Below, in pieces: positions 10,990-22,378 of a DNA stretch of 64,000 bases. Position numbers and translations under genes: made by a program. The notes beneath the pieces were generated by a model. The model saw only the letters and a program-made list of their open reading frames with translations. It was not told where the DNA came from and did not search any database. The DNA comes from Ceratotherium simum simum (Eukaryota; Chordata; Mammalia; Perissodactyla; Rhinocerotidae): the NCBI RefSeq assembly GCF_000283155.1, contig NW_004454229.1, positions 10,251,336 to 10,315,335 on the forward strand, given 5' to 3'. Numbering within the stretch: the stretch's first letter is position 1; each line of letters begins with the position of its first letter.

Positions 10990-11178
10990 ACAGTAGCTTC
11001 TATTTATTGAGCACTTATGTCTCAGGATCTTTACAAATATCCTCACAAGAATCCAGTGAGATAGGTATTACCATCCTCATTTTGCAATGAGGAAACCAAA
11101 TCCAAACTGCTAGTAAATGGCAGAGAGGGGATTGGCACTTAACTCTGTTTGACTTCAAATTCTGGACTCCTTCCATAC
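10990..11178 (-). repeat. MIR SINE fragment
   Basis: tctatttattgagcacttat, gtgagataggtattaccatc and cattttgcaatgaggaaacc are antisense MIR. Confidence 0.85.
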
Positions 11179-11249
11179 TTTCTACCTGCAAGAATTCAGT
11201 TCTTTACCAAAAATGGGTTCGATTGGATAAAGTATTCATTTTTATGTTT

Positions 11250-11495
11250 AGGATAATAATAACGTCTATTTGTTAAGTGCTTGCTATGGGCCAGGGAAAT
11301 ATGCTAAGCGATTTTGATGCATTATCTCATCTACTTCTCATTATGACAGCATGAAGTAGATACTGTTATAATCACTATTTTACACATGGCACCGTTGAAG
11401 CTTAGAGAGCTTAAATGACTTCTCCAAGGCCATACAATTAATTTCGTAGCAAATCCAAGTTTCAAGCCCAAATTTGGCTCCAACACCTTAGCATT
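11250..11495 (-). repeat. MIR SINE
   Basis: tgttaagtgcttgctatggg, taagcgattttgatgcatta and gcttagagagcttaaatgac are antisense MIR phrases. Same orientation as the MIR 70 bp to the left. Confidence 0.85.
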
Positions 11496-11744
11496 TATCA
11501 AATGCAATGGTTAAAACTTGCAAATTAATAATGCTCAAAACAACAAATAAAACCCAAATAAGAAAAATATCTTGGATTAGAGGGGTTGGTTAAGAGAAAA
11601 AAGGAATTTATATGGCAAATTTTTTTTCTTCAGATATTTTGAACTACAATAATGAAGTTTATTTTATAAGTGTTTTTCTCTTTTCTCAGCAACCCAAGAG
11701 GCAGTGCTAAAGTCACTTTTTAATGTTATTTGGAATGAATCACT

Positions 11745-11965
11745 GTAGCATAATACATTGGGGAAGAACTTGCTTTCAAAAACTGACTTCAAATCTTAGC
11801 TCTGTGACCTTGAATAAATCACTTATCTTGACTTTAGTTTCCTCATTTGTAAAATGAAAACAACAACAGTTTGGGAGAGAATCAAATAATGGGATAAATA
11901 GGAAGTACCTAATAAGGTATAAGGTACATACAGGGAAATATAAGAAAAGTACTTTATAAACCATG
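11745..11965 (+). repeat. MIR SINE
   Basis: cttagctctgtgaccttgaa and tttcctcatttgtaaaatga give a sense MIR core. The copy runs into a diverged 3' part. Confidence 0.8.
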
Positions 11966-12077
11966 AAACATTATAAAAATATATGCATAGTTATTATTAG
12001 TGTATGGAAATGGACATGGAGTCCCCAGATGTAAATGGACAGAGGGGCAAATTACCTAGAAAGACAATGGTTTCCTT

Positions 12078-12128
12078 TCATTGCAAGCACACAGTAGGAG
12101 TTCAATAAATGCTTACTTGAGTTCAATG
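12078..12128 (+). repeat. L2/MIR 3' tail
   Basis: cacagtaggagttcaataaa and tgcttacttgagttcaat match the shared terminus of L2 and MIR. Very short. Confidence 0.55.
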
Positions 12129-12164
12129 GGTATAGAGTTTCAGTCACGCAAGATGAAAAAGTTT

Positions 12165-12292
12165 CAGAGATCTGTTGTACGGCATTGTGCATATAGTTAC
12201 CAGTACTGTAATGTACACTTGAAAATTGTTAAGAGGGTAAATTTGTTATGTGTTTTTACCACAATTAAAAAAAGAATAGTGACTAAAATTTG
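12165..12292 (+). repeat. L1 3' end fragment
   Basis: gtacacttgaaaattgttaa, then aatttgttatgtgtttttac, then an A-rich tail at about 12266-12273. This is the standard L1M terminal sequence. Confidence 0.65.
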
Positions 12293-12796
12293 AAGACAAC
12301 TCTCCATTTCAAAAGTTTATTTCTAAAAGCCAAAGTCACTCTTGAACATCTGGGGAACACCTTCAGAATTCCACACAAAAGCAAACCTTTATTTCAAAAA
12401 TAAACTTTGATGTTTGAAAATGAAAGCCAAAAAGCTGTTTCCTGGGGGCAGAGAGGACTTCTCTCAGCTGCTTGAGAGGCAGCTAGCAATCTGAGAGCTG
12501 CTCCATCTCCTTCATCTCAGAGCCCTCTCCCTCCTCACCCGGCCTCAGCCTTCTGCACCCCGTGCCTTCCCCCGTGCTCTCTCTGCTGCCATCTCCTCCC
12601 TGGCCCTGGTTGAGCCCTTCACTCCTCTCACCACCTTCATCCCCACCCCTCTCCTGCAGCTCGCCTTTCTATGGAATTAGCCTAGATAGTCTCTTATATT
12701 TGTGGCATTATACAATTTTTAAATGCTGTGGTATCCTTGTTACTTAGGAAATTTCAATCATGCCCTTTTAATTAAAAATTCAAGAGACTTGGACAT
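12293..12796. other. Unassigned, with pyrimidine-rich middle
   Basis: About 500 bp with no repeat family recognised. 12510-12660 is C/T-rich, which produces a spurious open frame of serine, proline and leucine. Confidence 0.4.
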
Positions 12797-12960
12797 TTTG
12801 CATTCAGTCATTCATTGAACAAATATTTTAAGGCCACAGCTCAGTCTGGGAATATATTTGTATACAAGACAGATAGACTCAGTCCCTGCCCTCATGGTGT
12901 CCATACTTTTGTAAAGGAGACAGATTAGAAAAGAAGCAATCAAAATATGGTGTGAACAAA
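12797..12960 (-). repeat. L2 LINE, left part split by L1
   Basis: cattcattgaacaaatattt and gtccctgccctcatggtgtc are antisense L2. It breaks off where the L1 starts and continues at about 13486. Confidence 0.75.
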
Positions 12961-13485
12961 TACTTGCACAGGATTATTCATAACAGGACTATTCACAATA
13001 GCCAAAAACTGGAAACAACCCAAATGTCTATCGACAGATGAATGGCTAAACAAAATGTGGTATATACATACAATGGAATATTACTCAGCCCTAAAAAGGA
13101 ATGAAGATCCGATACATGCTATACCATGGATGAACCTCGAAAACATTATGCTAATTGAAAGAACCCAGACACAAAATATTGTACCATTTCATTTATATGA
13201 AATACCCAGAATAGGTAAATCTGTAGACACAGAAAGCAGTTTGGTGGTTGCCAGGTGCTAGGAGTAGGGGCGAATGGGGAGTGATTGCTTCATGGCTGCA
13301 AGATTTTCTTTTGGGCTTATGAAAATGTTTTGAAACTAGATAAAGATGGTGGTTGCACAACATTGTGAATATACTAAATGCACCAACATTGTGAATGTAC
13401 CACTGAATTGTACACTTTAAAATGGTTAATTTTATGTTACATGAATTTCACGTAAAAAATTCTTTTTAAATTTATGGTGTGAAAA
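12946..13485 (+). mobile_element. 5'-truncated L1 3' end with target duplication, inside L2
   Basis: The L1 body is 12961-13472. It includes atggctaaacaaaatgtggt and acaatggaatattactcagc, and ends with acactttaaaatggttaatt and an A/T-rich tail. A short frame from 13055 reads WYIHTMEYYSALK, which resembles the ORF2 C-terminal motif, but only the last part of the element is present. The sequence tatggtgtgaa occurs at 12946-12956 and again at 13473-13483, the expected direct repeat. It is an inactive, 5'-truncated LINE-1 of the L1MA/L1MB age class. Confidence 0.85.
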
Positions 13486-13800
13486 GTGCTCTGATGGAGT
13501 AAGTACAAGATGAAACTTATTTAGGATAACTTCATGGGGAAGATGCCCGACAAGGTGGGATTTTCGTCCATTTCACAAATATTTATCAAGGCTTCTCTAC
13601 GTGGCGGGACCTGTTCCAGGTGCTGTGGCTACAGCTGTGATGACAACAGGAAAACCCCTGTCCTATGGAGCGTACATTTGGCAGGGGGGCATGGGAAAGG
13701 CAAACAAAAATAAAACGAAAATATTTTATATTATATTAGAAGGTGATAAGTGCTGTGGAAAAATATAGAGTAGGGGAATGGGGAGGTCCAGAGAATGCTG
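13486..13800 (-). repeat. L2 LINE, right part
   Basis: Starts with agtgctctgatggagtaagt and includes tttatcaaggcttctctacg, tgttccaggtgctgtggcta and gaaggtgataagtgctgtgg. The second block looks like an antisense L2 start, so two overlapping L2 copies are possible. Confidence 0.65.
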
Positions 13801-14640
13801 GGATATGGCAAAATTATCCAGACAAGAGAGGAAATGTTCAAAGGCCCAGGAAAAAGAGAGTCTGACATTTTCATTAAACCATGTAAAATTTCTTTCTATT
13901 TGTATATGGACAACATGTGATTATTCCCCATCCTTAGCCAGCTTAATCTTTCCCTTTTATTCCTTACCTCAGTTAATGTTATGTATCAAGCTAAAACTTT
14001 TGTGTGATCCTTAGCATGTTCCTGATCTGTAAGACTTTAAGAGAATTTTTCCAAACAGAAATATTTTAGTTACTTTTCACTGCAGATTTTGTGGTGTTAT
14101 TCAGATTATTAATATTCTACCTAAAATTAATATTTAGAATTTTAAATATAGGATTTTATAAGACATCTTGCAATCTTAAGAATGATTGATTGTTGTATTC
14201 TAGGCCAATATTTTTTCCACTGACTACTCCTCCAATTTTATAATTTGAGTTAAGAGAGAAGAATAGGATTTGCTTTTAGAAATTCTAATCAGAGCTAAGT
14301 TTTTCAAGAATATTTCTACTCCATAAAATAAACTAACATTGATTTTATTAACTGTGCAGTCAAAGCTGTAAAAGATAAGGAGAGAGCTGATCAGTAAAAG
14401 AAAGATATCTCTGACCACATACATTCTGGTGCTTGTCTATAAAGACTGTTTCTTTTATGCATTTGTCAGAGGATCTTAACAGAAAGAGTTTCCTGCCCTC
14501 TGCTATAGCCACCTTCTCTCTGTCCTTCCCCCAACCCACCCACAAAGTCTTTCTATTGTTCTTTACTAGGTGCTAGAAACATTCATCTCTCAATTTTTCT
14601 AGGATAGGATAGAAGGGCAGAAACGAGGGTAGAGAGGGGA
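13801..14640. other. AT-rich unassigned DNA
   Basis: About 840 bp of AT-rich sequence. I see no repeat family and no exon. Confidence 0.4.
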
Positions 14641-15064
14641 AGATCTGTCACCCTAATGAGCCAGGCTCCTTGAACCAAAATGCCTTCAGCTCAGGAGTCT
14701 CTGGTTTTCAGCTTGTATTGGATTCTGCCTTCTTTGGTTCCCCCCTCCCAACTCCCCCATCCTGCCCCCGACTCCACTCCCTGTGAAAGGATGCATATGG
14801 TGAGGTCATTAGGACAATAAGACAATTTCAGAGCCCCAGACTCATGAGGAGCAGCAGCTGGGTTAAGATGGAGCTGTGCCTTTTTAATCATCGTAGTCTC
14901 TCCTTCATCTAGAAAAGATACAAGAGCCTGGACTGAAAGGAGTGTGGAGCTTCTCACTTCCCAAGTCACAAATCACACGACAAGAGGGTGGTTTGCTGTG
15001 ACTGTGACTACTCCAGATGGAGAGACAGACATAAGTTCTAGGGCGAGGATATGAACTAAGATTT
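14641..15064. other. Repeat-poor mixed sequence
   Basis: Contains a C-rich patch near 14740-14780 and a catatg E-box at about 14796. Possible noncoding conservation cannot be judged from one sequence. Confidence 0.35.
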
Positions 15065-15240
15065 GACATTGGAAGTTGAGTTGGAATCCATATCTGCCCT
15101 TACTTCTTAGTGTGACCCCAATCAAGTCACTTTACTCCAAAGCTCAGTTTCCTCATCTGTAAAATGGAATACTTTCTCCTCAGAGCTGTCTTCCATAGGT
15201 GGAAAAACTTGGTACTTAGAGGATACTGGAAAAGAATGAA
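15065..15240 (+). repeat. MIR SINE fragment
   Basis: tagtgtgaccccaatcaagt and cagtttcctcatctgtaaaa are sense MIR core. Confidence 0.85.
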
Positions 15241-15600
15241 TCTCAAGAGCTGTTTGTTGAAATTTCCATGCTTATCCAGATTGCAGATCTAAAAGGTTGT
15301 GTGTTTGAGGGCTATGTAGATAAAACAGCTGGGTAGCTACCAGTATCTTTTTCTCAATTTCTACCAAAATATTCTGGGCCCCATGCAGACCCAATTAATG
15401 TCAGTATATTACCCACATAAGTAGCATTTATGGAAAAAAAAAACAATGTGCAGTAATTTGAAGCATAGAAATTACGGGTTAAGGGGGAGAAGGAAAGTGT
15501 GTCATATGACAGTCAGTCAAGCTTAATTTTTTCAAGTCCTTCCTTATAATATCCAAAATAAGGCCCATCTTCCTTATAATAGTCAATCAGCTAATAAGAA
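15241..15600. other. Unassigned DNA
   Basis: AT-rich, with an A run at about 15435. A short near-repeat, cttccttataata, occurs at about 15540 and 15570. Confidence 0.4.
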
Positions 15601-15775
15601 AGCACATTAGAGATTATCTAACCTGAACCCATGTTTGGAGGATGGAAAAACTGTGGCCCAGAAAAGTCACATGATGGTCCAAAATTGACAACTACTTGGG
15701 AGCAGAATTCAGACTGATATCCAATAATCCTAATTCCTATGCTCTTCTACTCTAATTCACAGCCTCCCTTAGCAG
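15601..15775 (-). repeat. L3/CR1- or MIR3-type repeat
   Basis: tagagattatctaacctgaa resembles the L3/CR1 terminal module read backwards, followed by a MIR-like part (actgtggcccagaaaagtca, actgatatccaataatccta). Confidence 0.5.
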
Positions 15776-15844
15776 GAAGCAGTTAGAAACTATTTTTTGA
15801 ACTGGAAAGAACCTTGAAGTTTATCTAAAACATATAAAAATGGG

Positions 15845-16012
15845 TACCACTTATTAAACACAGCACCTCCTATGAAGTAGGGATTACCTGCATTTCAGAA
15901 ATGAGCAGAACCTAACACTCAGATGGGTTGAGTAACTTATCCAAAGTCACAGAGGTAGTGAGAAGTTGAGATTTGAATCCAGGTAATATAATCATGCCCT
16001 TAACTACTTCTC
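15845..16012 (-). repeat. MIR SINE fragment
   Basis: ccacttattaaacacagcac, gagtaacttatccaaagtca and gatttgaatccaggtaat are antisense MIR. Confidence 0.75.
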
Positions 16013-16204
16013 AAGTGTGATTTTAGCAGACCACTAATAAAAGGAGGAACAAATGTTGGAAAGGACTAAGAGTTAGGGTCAGACAAACCTGATACCAGGA
16101 TCCTTGCTCTGCTACACAGTGGTACTCACCATGAGAGATTTTTTTTGAGGGGGTGGGAATGGAAAGGGATACCGAATCTGAACTTAGATATCGCTCCCTC
16201 TAAG

Positions 16205-16375
16205 CTTATGTTAGTGGCCTGGTTAGTAGCATTTATATCCCTCCTGGTAGACTATAAACTCACTAAGAGCAGAGCAGGATCTACGTCTTTCAGTTTCACC
16301 ATTGTATTTCCAACATCTGGGACAGTGCTTAGCACATGGTAGGCACTTAATAAATAAGCATTTTATTGAGTGAAG
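16205..16375 (+). repeat. L2 LINE 3' end
   Basis: actataaactcactaagagc, gacagtgcttagcacatggt and gcacttaataaataagcatt are the sense L2 terminus. Confidence 0.8.
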
Positions 16376-16860
16376 GGAGCCTCAGTAAGTCATTTTCTCT
16401 GCCATGGCCTCACATTTTCCATTTATAAGATGGAAAAGCTGTACTTGATCTGCAAGAGCACTTACTAGCTGTGAGATTCTCTAAATATTTGATTCTGGGA
16501 TGCCCAGAGAAGTAATGTGATGTATCTTTTTGGAATGTCTGCACATATGAACCTACTTAAAGACAGCAGCACCTGAGTTTCTAGCAAAATAGAAATTAGA
16601 TATTTGTAAGCAGGAGAGGCCACAACTCAGGTGGAATCTGAGGAACTTTGGAGATGGCTGATCTTGGAAGAGCCCAAAAGATTAAAAAGTCTCTCGGTGA
16701 ATTCGTAAGCTTGGATTTATGACCTTAGGTTGCATAGATTTACCATCAAAGGGCAATGTGTGTGAGCTCCAGTGATCAGCAACATCCTAATGAGTATGTG
16801 GACGAATCAATAATTAGGGTTCCATCCAGATTAGCATAATATAGCAACATGAGAGATATC
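16376..16860. other. Unassigned, weak MIR traces
   Basis: cctcagtaagtcattttctc and tccatttataagatggaaaa at the left end may be a worn MIR core. The rest has no assignment. Confidence 0.35.
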
Positions 16861-16864
16861 CATT

Positions 16865-17440
16865 CAGTGTTCATTATATATCATCCTCTCTTCTGAACTC
16901 CAAACCCATATACTTAACTGCTCACTGGACATTTCCATATGAATGTCACACTAACATCTCAAACTCAATACATAAAAGCTCACTGCAACATTTTTTAGCT
17001 CTCAATTTCGTTGTCTCTCCAGTGTACTCGATATCAAAGCTCATAGACCAAACAAAAATTCTGGAGGCATCCTAAACCTCCCTGAATCTGCCTCCATTAA
17101 AACACACTGATTCCAACTCCTTATTGTCTCCCAAAATTTCCCCTTTCTCTCATCTCCCACCACATATACCCAGCTCAGGCCCCCATAACTGCTTACAAAT
17201 GTTGCAATTCTCTCTTAAATGATCTCTTGTATTCTAAAATTGGCTGTTCAAACTCCACACTACACCCAAAGTGTTCTTTCTAAGAGTAAAATCTGGTCAT
17301 GTCACTCCCTGAATCAAGTCTATCCATGCCTCCTTTACTTATAGGCTTATGTCCAAACCTCCTGTCTTGCCATTCATGACTTGGTCCTTGCCTACTTCTC
17401 TAGCTTTATCCATCAACAGTCTCCGATTTGCCTCATAGGA
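16865..17440 (+). repeat. L2 LINE coding-region fragment
   Basis: ctgaactccaaacccatata, ggacatttccatatgaatgt, gtcatgtcactccctgaatc and gcttatgtccaaacctcctg are sense L2 ORF landmarks in correct order. The frame is broken. Confidence 0.75.
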
Positions 17441-17759
17441 AGCCTGGTGTAACTGAAATACTGGGGGTGGCTGTCCACGGTGCTGAATCATTTAGCGTTG
17501 GCTGCTGGCTCTTTCTCTACAAGTGGGATGCTGGACGCTCCTGTCTAGGTAACTCTTAAGTTTTTCTTTCTTTTTCTTTTCTGTATTGATAAAATGTTCG
17601 AAATTTGTTACACAAAAAAATAGACCTTTTTCATGTTTACATATGTGGTTTAGGCAGTTCTGTTTTTTTTTCCTCTCTTTTTAGCTTTTGGAAAATAAAA
17701 GGGGGAAAGACGTTTATGTATCTTTGTACCAAAATGTTTTAGTTGGTTTCTAGAAACAT
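17441..17759. other. Unassigned DNA
   Basis: T-rich stretches at about 17555-17585 and 17662-17672. No family recognised. Confidence 0.4.
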
Positions 17760-17920
17760 TTAATGATCTATCAAGATACTGGTACCACTGGGTCAGGTAT
17801 TAGGCAAAAGAAAGGAGAAAGGAGTCTACACCCTCTAAGAGCTCACAGTCAAGGGAAGACAGGGATATGTAAGTAAGTAAGTAGAATGCAGTGTAAGTAA
17901 GGGATAGGGGAGGTATACAA
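17760..17920 (-). repeat. L2 LINE fragment
   Basis: actgggtcaggtattaggca, taagagctcacagtcaaggg and a (TAAG)n patch at about 17870-17882. Antisense L2. Confidence 0.55.
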
Positions 17921-17954
17921 ATGAGTTCATGGGGAAATCACGGTAGGGGCACAT

Positions 17955-18155
17955 GTATTAAAGTCTAACACTGTATTAAATGCTTAATATGCACTATCTC
18001 ATTCAGTTCATACCCTAACTACACAAGATAAATCTGCTTATTGTCTTTATTTTAAAAATTAGAAATTTGAAGTTCAGAGTGTTGAAATAATTTCTCCAAA
18101 GTCACTTGGATGCTACAAGTGTAACCAGGATTTGAACCTAGATCTGATGGCTCTA
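17955..18155 (-). repeat. MIR SINE
   Basis: attaaatgcttaatatgcac, ctccaaagtcacttggatgc and accaggatttgaacctagat are antisense MIR. Confidence 0.75.
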
Positions 18156-18299
18156 GAAACATCACTTAACTCTTTCCAACTCTATCTTTCTTTTGTCCCA
18201 GGAGTATCTAATCATGCCTAAGGACTGAATAGTGAAAGTGATCACAGGAGAGACTGAGAATCATTGGTGAGCTTAATTCTGCTTTAGCCTTCATTTAAG

Positions 18300-18460
18300 G
18301 GAATCATAGGGTCATAGAATCTTTGTATTGGATGTGATTTTTGGTATCAGCTAGTCCAAAACTCTACAAATGGGTGAAGTGAGGCCCAAAGAGGTTTTGT
18401 TACTTCCTCAGGGTCATGCAATCATCAAACACAGAGTTGACCCTGAGGTTGGTACCCTTT
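18300..18460 (-). repeat. L3/CR1-type repeat
   Basis: gaatcatagggtcatagaat resembles the octamer-like CR1/L3 3' end read backwards, followed by tcagctagtccaaaactc and gaggcccaaagagg. Confidence 0.55.
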
Positions 18461-18784
18461 CTACCTCACTGCATGGGGAATACACCCAAAGACTGAGAGA
18501 AATGCCAGAGTATGAGATCAAAGCAAGAACAAGGGACGGGTGTGATAGAATCATGTTTTTTTCTTTGTATGTTCCACATTGGCCAAATTCTGGGTAATTA
18601 TTAATATTCAGTGAATGTTTCTTTAAAATAAATGAAATAAATATAAACTGGACCAACAAATCCCATCTGGCATCAAATTTTAGTTAAATTTTGATAAGGA
18701 TTCTGTGTTAAGTAATAAGTATCACTTTTTCCTTCCCTGTCTAATATGTGGTCCACTAAAAAAAAAAAAGACTAACTGTTTCCT
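18461..18784. other. Unassigned DNA
   Basis: AT-rich on the right half, with an A run near 18758-18769. No repeat named. Confidence 0.4.
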
Positions 18785-19040
18785 GAGCAGTTACCAAATG
18801 TCAGTCAATATGTTAAGTGTTTTACACTTATTATCACATTTAATTTTTTAATGATTTTTAACAACCCATATGAGTTAAGCATATTAATATGTTGTCCCCA
18901 TTATGAAGAGGAAACTAAGGACTGTAGAGGTTAAAAATCACTCAAGATCAGAAGCTATGATACAGATAGATGGGATTTAAATCCATGCAGTCTGACTTTA
19001 GAATCCATAAGCTTAACCACTAAGCAATACTTCCTGGCAA
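18785..19040 (-). repeat. MIR SINE, nearly complete
   Basis: ccaaatgtcagtcaatatgt, gaagaggaaactaaggactg, then gcttaaccactaagcaatac at the right. The head is retained. Confidence 0.85.
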
Positions 19041-19669
19041 CCTCACTTCAGTGGAACTAAGAAAATTTGTCTTCTCTTCATCCAGGATAGAAAGGAGGAT
19101 CCTTTGGTCCATGTGAAACAGTGTAGTAGTGTCAATTTGGAAAACTGGAGAGAGGGAACTGCATCTAGGCTGGATGAAAGAGGAGAAAACATGAGTAGAG
19201 GTGGTCTAGGGAGAGTCCAGTATGTCCTGGTCTCAATGCTCCCTCTTCCCTCCCAGATTTGCTTCACAAAAGGATCAGAGAGAGAGTCAGACATCAATTC
19301 CCTTCCGGCAAATCTCAAGTGATCCCAGGGCAGATGAGATTGCTTTGCCAGCGCATGTGCCCCATCCCTAATCACATCCTTTTCCCAGGACACTCATGAT
19401 CTCTGATGAGAAATGGTTCTAGAATCCCATTTCATCATGCCATCTGAGGCCTGCTTATTCCTGGAACCACAAGATTTAAGGGTGGAAGAGCCTTTACTGT
19501 TCTTTTGTCCTCAGACTTTCAAACTGTGTCTCACAGAGCCCAGGGTCCAGGGGAATATCTCTGGGAAGAAGACAAAATGGAGGGGAGGAGAGTCAGGGCT
19601 CCTGACTTCAACTTCAACCAGGTCGCCTGCTCTATTGCTCTTCAATAGAAGGATCATTATGTAGGGCTT
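19041..19669. other. Unassigned single-copy DNA
   Basis: About 630 bp with no family recognised. Open frames on both strands are short and lack any domain. Confidence 0.4.
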
Positions 19670-19905
19670 AACAGCTGGGGCACTCAAATAAGATTGCCTA
19701 GCTTCTGAATCCAGGTCCCCCACTTACTTTCTGTGGGATTTGGGCAAGTTACTTAATCGCCCTGTGCCTTGGGTCTCTTGTGTTTAATATTTAGGTAATA
19801 ATAGTACTATCTCGTAGGGTTGTTGAGAAGATTAAATTTGTTGTATGTAAAGCACTTAGAATAATTCGTGGCATGATATAAGCACTCAATAAATGTCAGC
19901 ATTAA
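19670..19905 (+). repeat. MIR SINE
   Basis: tttgggcaagttacttaatc, tcgtagggttgttgagaaga and agcactcaataaatgtcagc give a full sense core and 3' end. Confidence 0.9.
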
Positions 19906-19999
19906 TTTTTGCTTGTTTTTCACATTGGCTTCTGTGTCACTTTAAAATTCTATAACTACTCATTGTTTTTGAGAAAACCAGAGTTTCATGGGAAAAATG

Positions 20000-20075
20000 A
20001 GTTATGCATGTTCCCACAAGTTAGTGCAGAGCTGAACTCAGAACCCAGGCCCCCTGATTCCTTTTCCATTGCTCA
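20000..20075 (-). repeat. MIR fragment
   Basis: gcagagctgaactcagaacc and caggccccctgattcctttt are the antisense distal part of MIR. Confidence 0.6.
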
Positions 20076-20279
20076 TTCCCTTTGATCATTTCATGTTATC
20101 TCTGCAACCCTCAACCCTAGTGATCATGAGAAAGGCTCGTGAACACTTGTCTTTCATCATCTTCTCTATAAAATAGGATTGAGTCACAAGGATCCTTGCA
20201 CATTTTCTACTGTTAAGAATATTGGCAGAGTCCAGTGAATCTTAACTTGGTGAGTTGGTAGTGCAAGTGGGCAGAAGAT

Positions 20280-20625
20280 TGCCTATGCAATTCCTATTCC
20301 CTCTGCCTAGAAAATTATTCCCCCAGATCTTGAAAGAGCTGATTACAGTTCAAATGTCCCTTAATCTCAAAGGCCTTCCCTCACCACCCAAAGGAAAGCA
20401 TCATCCTGCAGTCACTCTCTACCTTACCATTTTATTTTATTTTCTTCATTGCAATCATCACTATCTGAAATTCTTATTTGTTTTCTTATATTCTGTCTTC
20501 CCTACTATAGTATCTATAAGAAAGGAAATTTGTATGTCTTGATCTCTTCTACATTCCTAGTGCTTAGATCAGTGTCGATACAGAGTAGATTCTCAGTATA
20601 TATTTGTGGAGTGGATGGATGTATA
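20280..20625 (+). repeat. L2 LINE 3' end
   Basis: ccctctgcctagaaaattat, acagttcaaatgtcccttaa, aaaggccttccctcaccacc and agtgcttagatcagtgtcga are sense L2 landmarks. Confidence 0.85.
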
Positions 20626-20709
20626 GATATTGGAAGGAAGGGAGGAAAAAAAGATGAAATGGAGGGAGGGTAGAGAGGAGGGAAAGAGGGAGGGAAGGAA
20701 TGAGGGTGG
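20626..20709. repeat. GA-rich tract
   Basis: Purine-rich with gggaggaaaaa and gagggagggaagg patches, grading into the next tract. Confidence 0.75.
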
Positions 20710-20806
20710 GAGGGTAGATGGATGGATGAATGTATAGATGAATGGATAGGTGGATGGATGGATGGATGGATGGATGGATGGATGGATGGATGGTTGAAAG
20801 GATGGA
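20710..20806. repeat. (TGGA)n tetranucleotide microsatellite
   Basis: About 24 units, nearly perfect from 20750 to 20793 and imperfect on both flanks. Expected to vary in length between individuals. Confidence 0.95.
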
Positions 20807-21139
20807 TAAAGAAAAGGAGAAGGAGGGAAAATTTTATGCACTATAGGACCCGCTCTAGTTCCTTAGGCTCACACTTTGAAATGGAGCAGAATGGTTTTCA
20901 GGGTCATTCAAGTCACATAAAACCTAAAGAAGAAAATAGGACCACACAAGGAATCACAGGTCTGAAGAGCATGAATATAGACAATGATTTAGAGTGAGGA
21001 AGAATAAGATGTCAGCTTATAGCTAAAAGGGAGACTATAGACAAAGTTTCAACAGACCTAAAAGGAAGAGTCAGGTTTTGCTGACAAAAAATTGAGAGGA
21101 GAGAGGAAGGAAAAAATCCATGTTGTGCCGAGTGAAGAG
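20807..21139. other. Unassigned DNA
   Basis: Purine-biased, no repeat recognised. Confidence 0.4.
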
Positions 21140-21345
21140 CAGTGGGCAAGCAATTAGACTGCACTACTAACTGTGTGGCCTTACACACTTCACCCAACCT
21201 CTATGAGTCTGTTTACTCCATTTCCCATATTGTCTTCCATACATGAAGAAAGGGACAGAAACTATGTGTTTCTCAGAGTTGTTGTGTGGATGTACTAAGA
21301 TAACGAATATAAAATGCATTGTGAACTGTCAAGTGCTGTGGACAC
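21140..21345 (+). repeat. MIR SINE
   Basis: agtgggcaagcaattagact, ctaactgtgtggccttacac, cagagttgttgtgtggatgt and aactgtcaagtgctgtggac are diverged sense MIR. Confidence 0.7.
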
Positions 21346-21559
21346 AAGTGCTCTGTCTATTATTAAGGACAGGAGAATAAAAACATGACTGTTCAACCTC
21401 TGTCTTTCCTTTAGAGTTTCAGTGAAGGCACAGGACAAGTCTCTCACTTTGGTGTAAGTCTCTAGTGCTTGTCCCTGTATCTGACATGTAGTAGACACGC
21501 AGAATGTTTGCTTCATAATGAAATGGCATGAAAAGAGGAGGAGGGCCCCTTTCATGAGG

Positions 21560-21768
21560 GAGGCTTTGGAATAAAACCAACCTGAATTTGAATTCTGTTG
21601 TGCCACTTCCTAGCGGTGTGACCTTAGGCAAATTATTTAACCTCTCTGAGCCCCAGTTTTCTCAATTGTCAAAACAACTCTGCTCAGTTCCTAAGGTTGT
21701 TGTGAGGATTAAATTAATTGATGCTTAGAAGGGACCTCCTGCACACAGTAGGTGATTAAAGAAAGTGC
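21560..21768 (+). repeat. MIR SINE
   Basis: gcggtgtgaccttaggcaaa, tttaacctctctgagcccca and ggttgttgtgaggattaaat are clear sense MIR. Confidence 0.9.
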
Positions 21769-22039
21769 CTCTTGTGACAAAGATTAAGGAAGATCATTGA
21801 GCATCAGAGATAAAACGGATGAGAGATGAAATTGGTATCTCAGTGGGGAAAAAAATGCAATGAGATTTTTGACAATCACTTCGTCTTGAACCGCTTCAGG
21901 AACATAATCGCTGTAAGTCAGTTTCCTATCTGTTGGGAGTGTGGTGTGAGCTTCAGTGAGAGGAGGGCTCGTATTGACAACTGAGGATGAGTGGCTATTG
22001 GGCAGAATCAAGAGAACACAGACCTGAGCTGTCTCTGCC
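21769..22039. other. Unassigned DNA
   Basis: No repeat named. Confidence 0.35.
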
Positions 22040-22125
22040 TCTACTCCCTGCCTCCGTCTTCTCTTCTATAAAATGGAGAAGGAAGACTAGATAATCTAAA
22101 AAGCCCCTTCTGGGTATAAAACCCC
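22040..22125 (+). repeat. MIR/L3 terminal fragment
   Basis: cttctataaaatggagaagg, then gactagataatctaaaaagc, resembling the L3/CR1 terminal module. Confidence 0.5.
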
Positions 22126-22224
22126 GTGTCTTGATAGAAAAAATGATGGCAGGCTGAGGTGAGTGGACTGAAGAGAAAGACTTTTTATTGTCTTGGCAGA
22201 TGAGACTGTGTGTGTTGGTTAAAG

Positions 22225-22378
22225 TCATGTTGAGAGGTTAATTAACATTACTGAGCCTGTTTTCTCATCTGTAACAGGGAATATTAACATCTATCTTGCA
22301 GGATGGTTGCAAGGGTTAAATGAGGTCATATATATATATAGTGTTGGGCACAAGGTAGGCTCTCATTGAATACTCAAA
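22225..22378 (+). repeat. MIR SINE fragment
   Basis: gcctgttttctcatctgtaa, ggttgcaagggttaaatgag, a short (TA)n at about 22329-22341, then gttgggcacaaggtaggctc. Confidence 0.8.

Noticed and set aside
13055..13261. Small protein beginning MWYIHTMEYYS
   Set aside because: The reading is characteristic of L1 3'-end sequence and sits inside a truncated L1.
16865..17440. Host gene exon suggested by coding-like composition
   Set aside because: The order of phrases matches the L2 coding region, and the frame is broken.
20710..20806. CRISPR-like or satellite array
   Set aside because: A four-base tandem repeat without spacers is a microsatellite.
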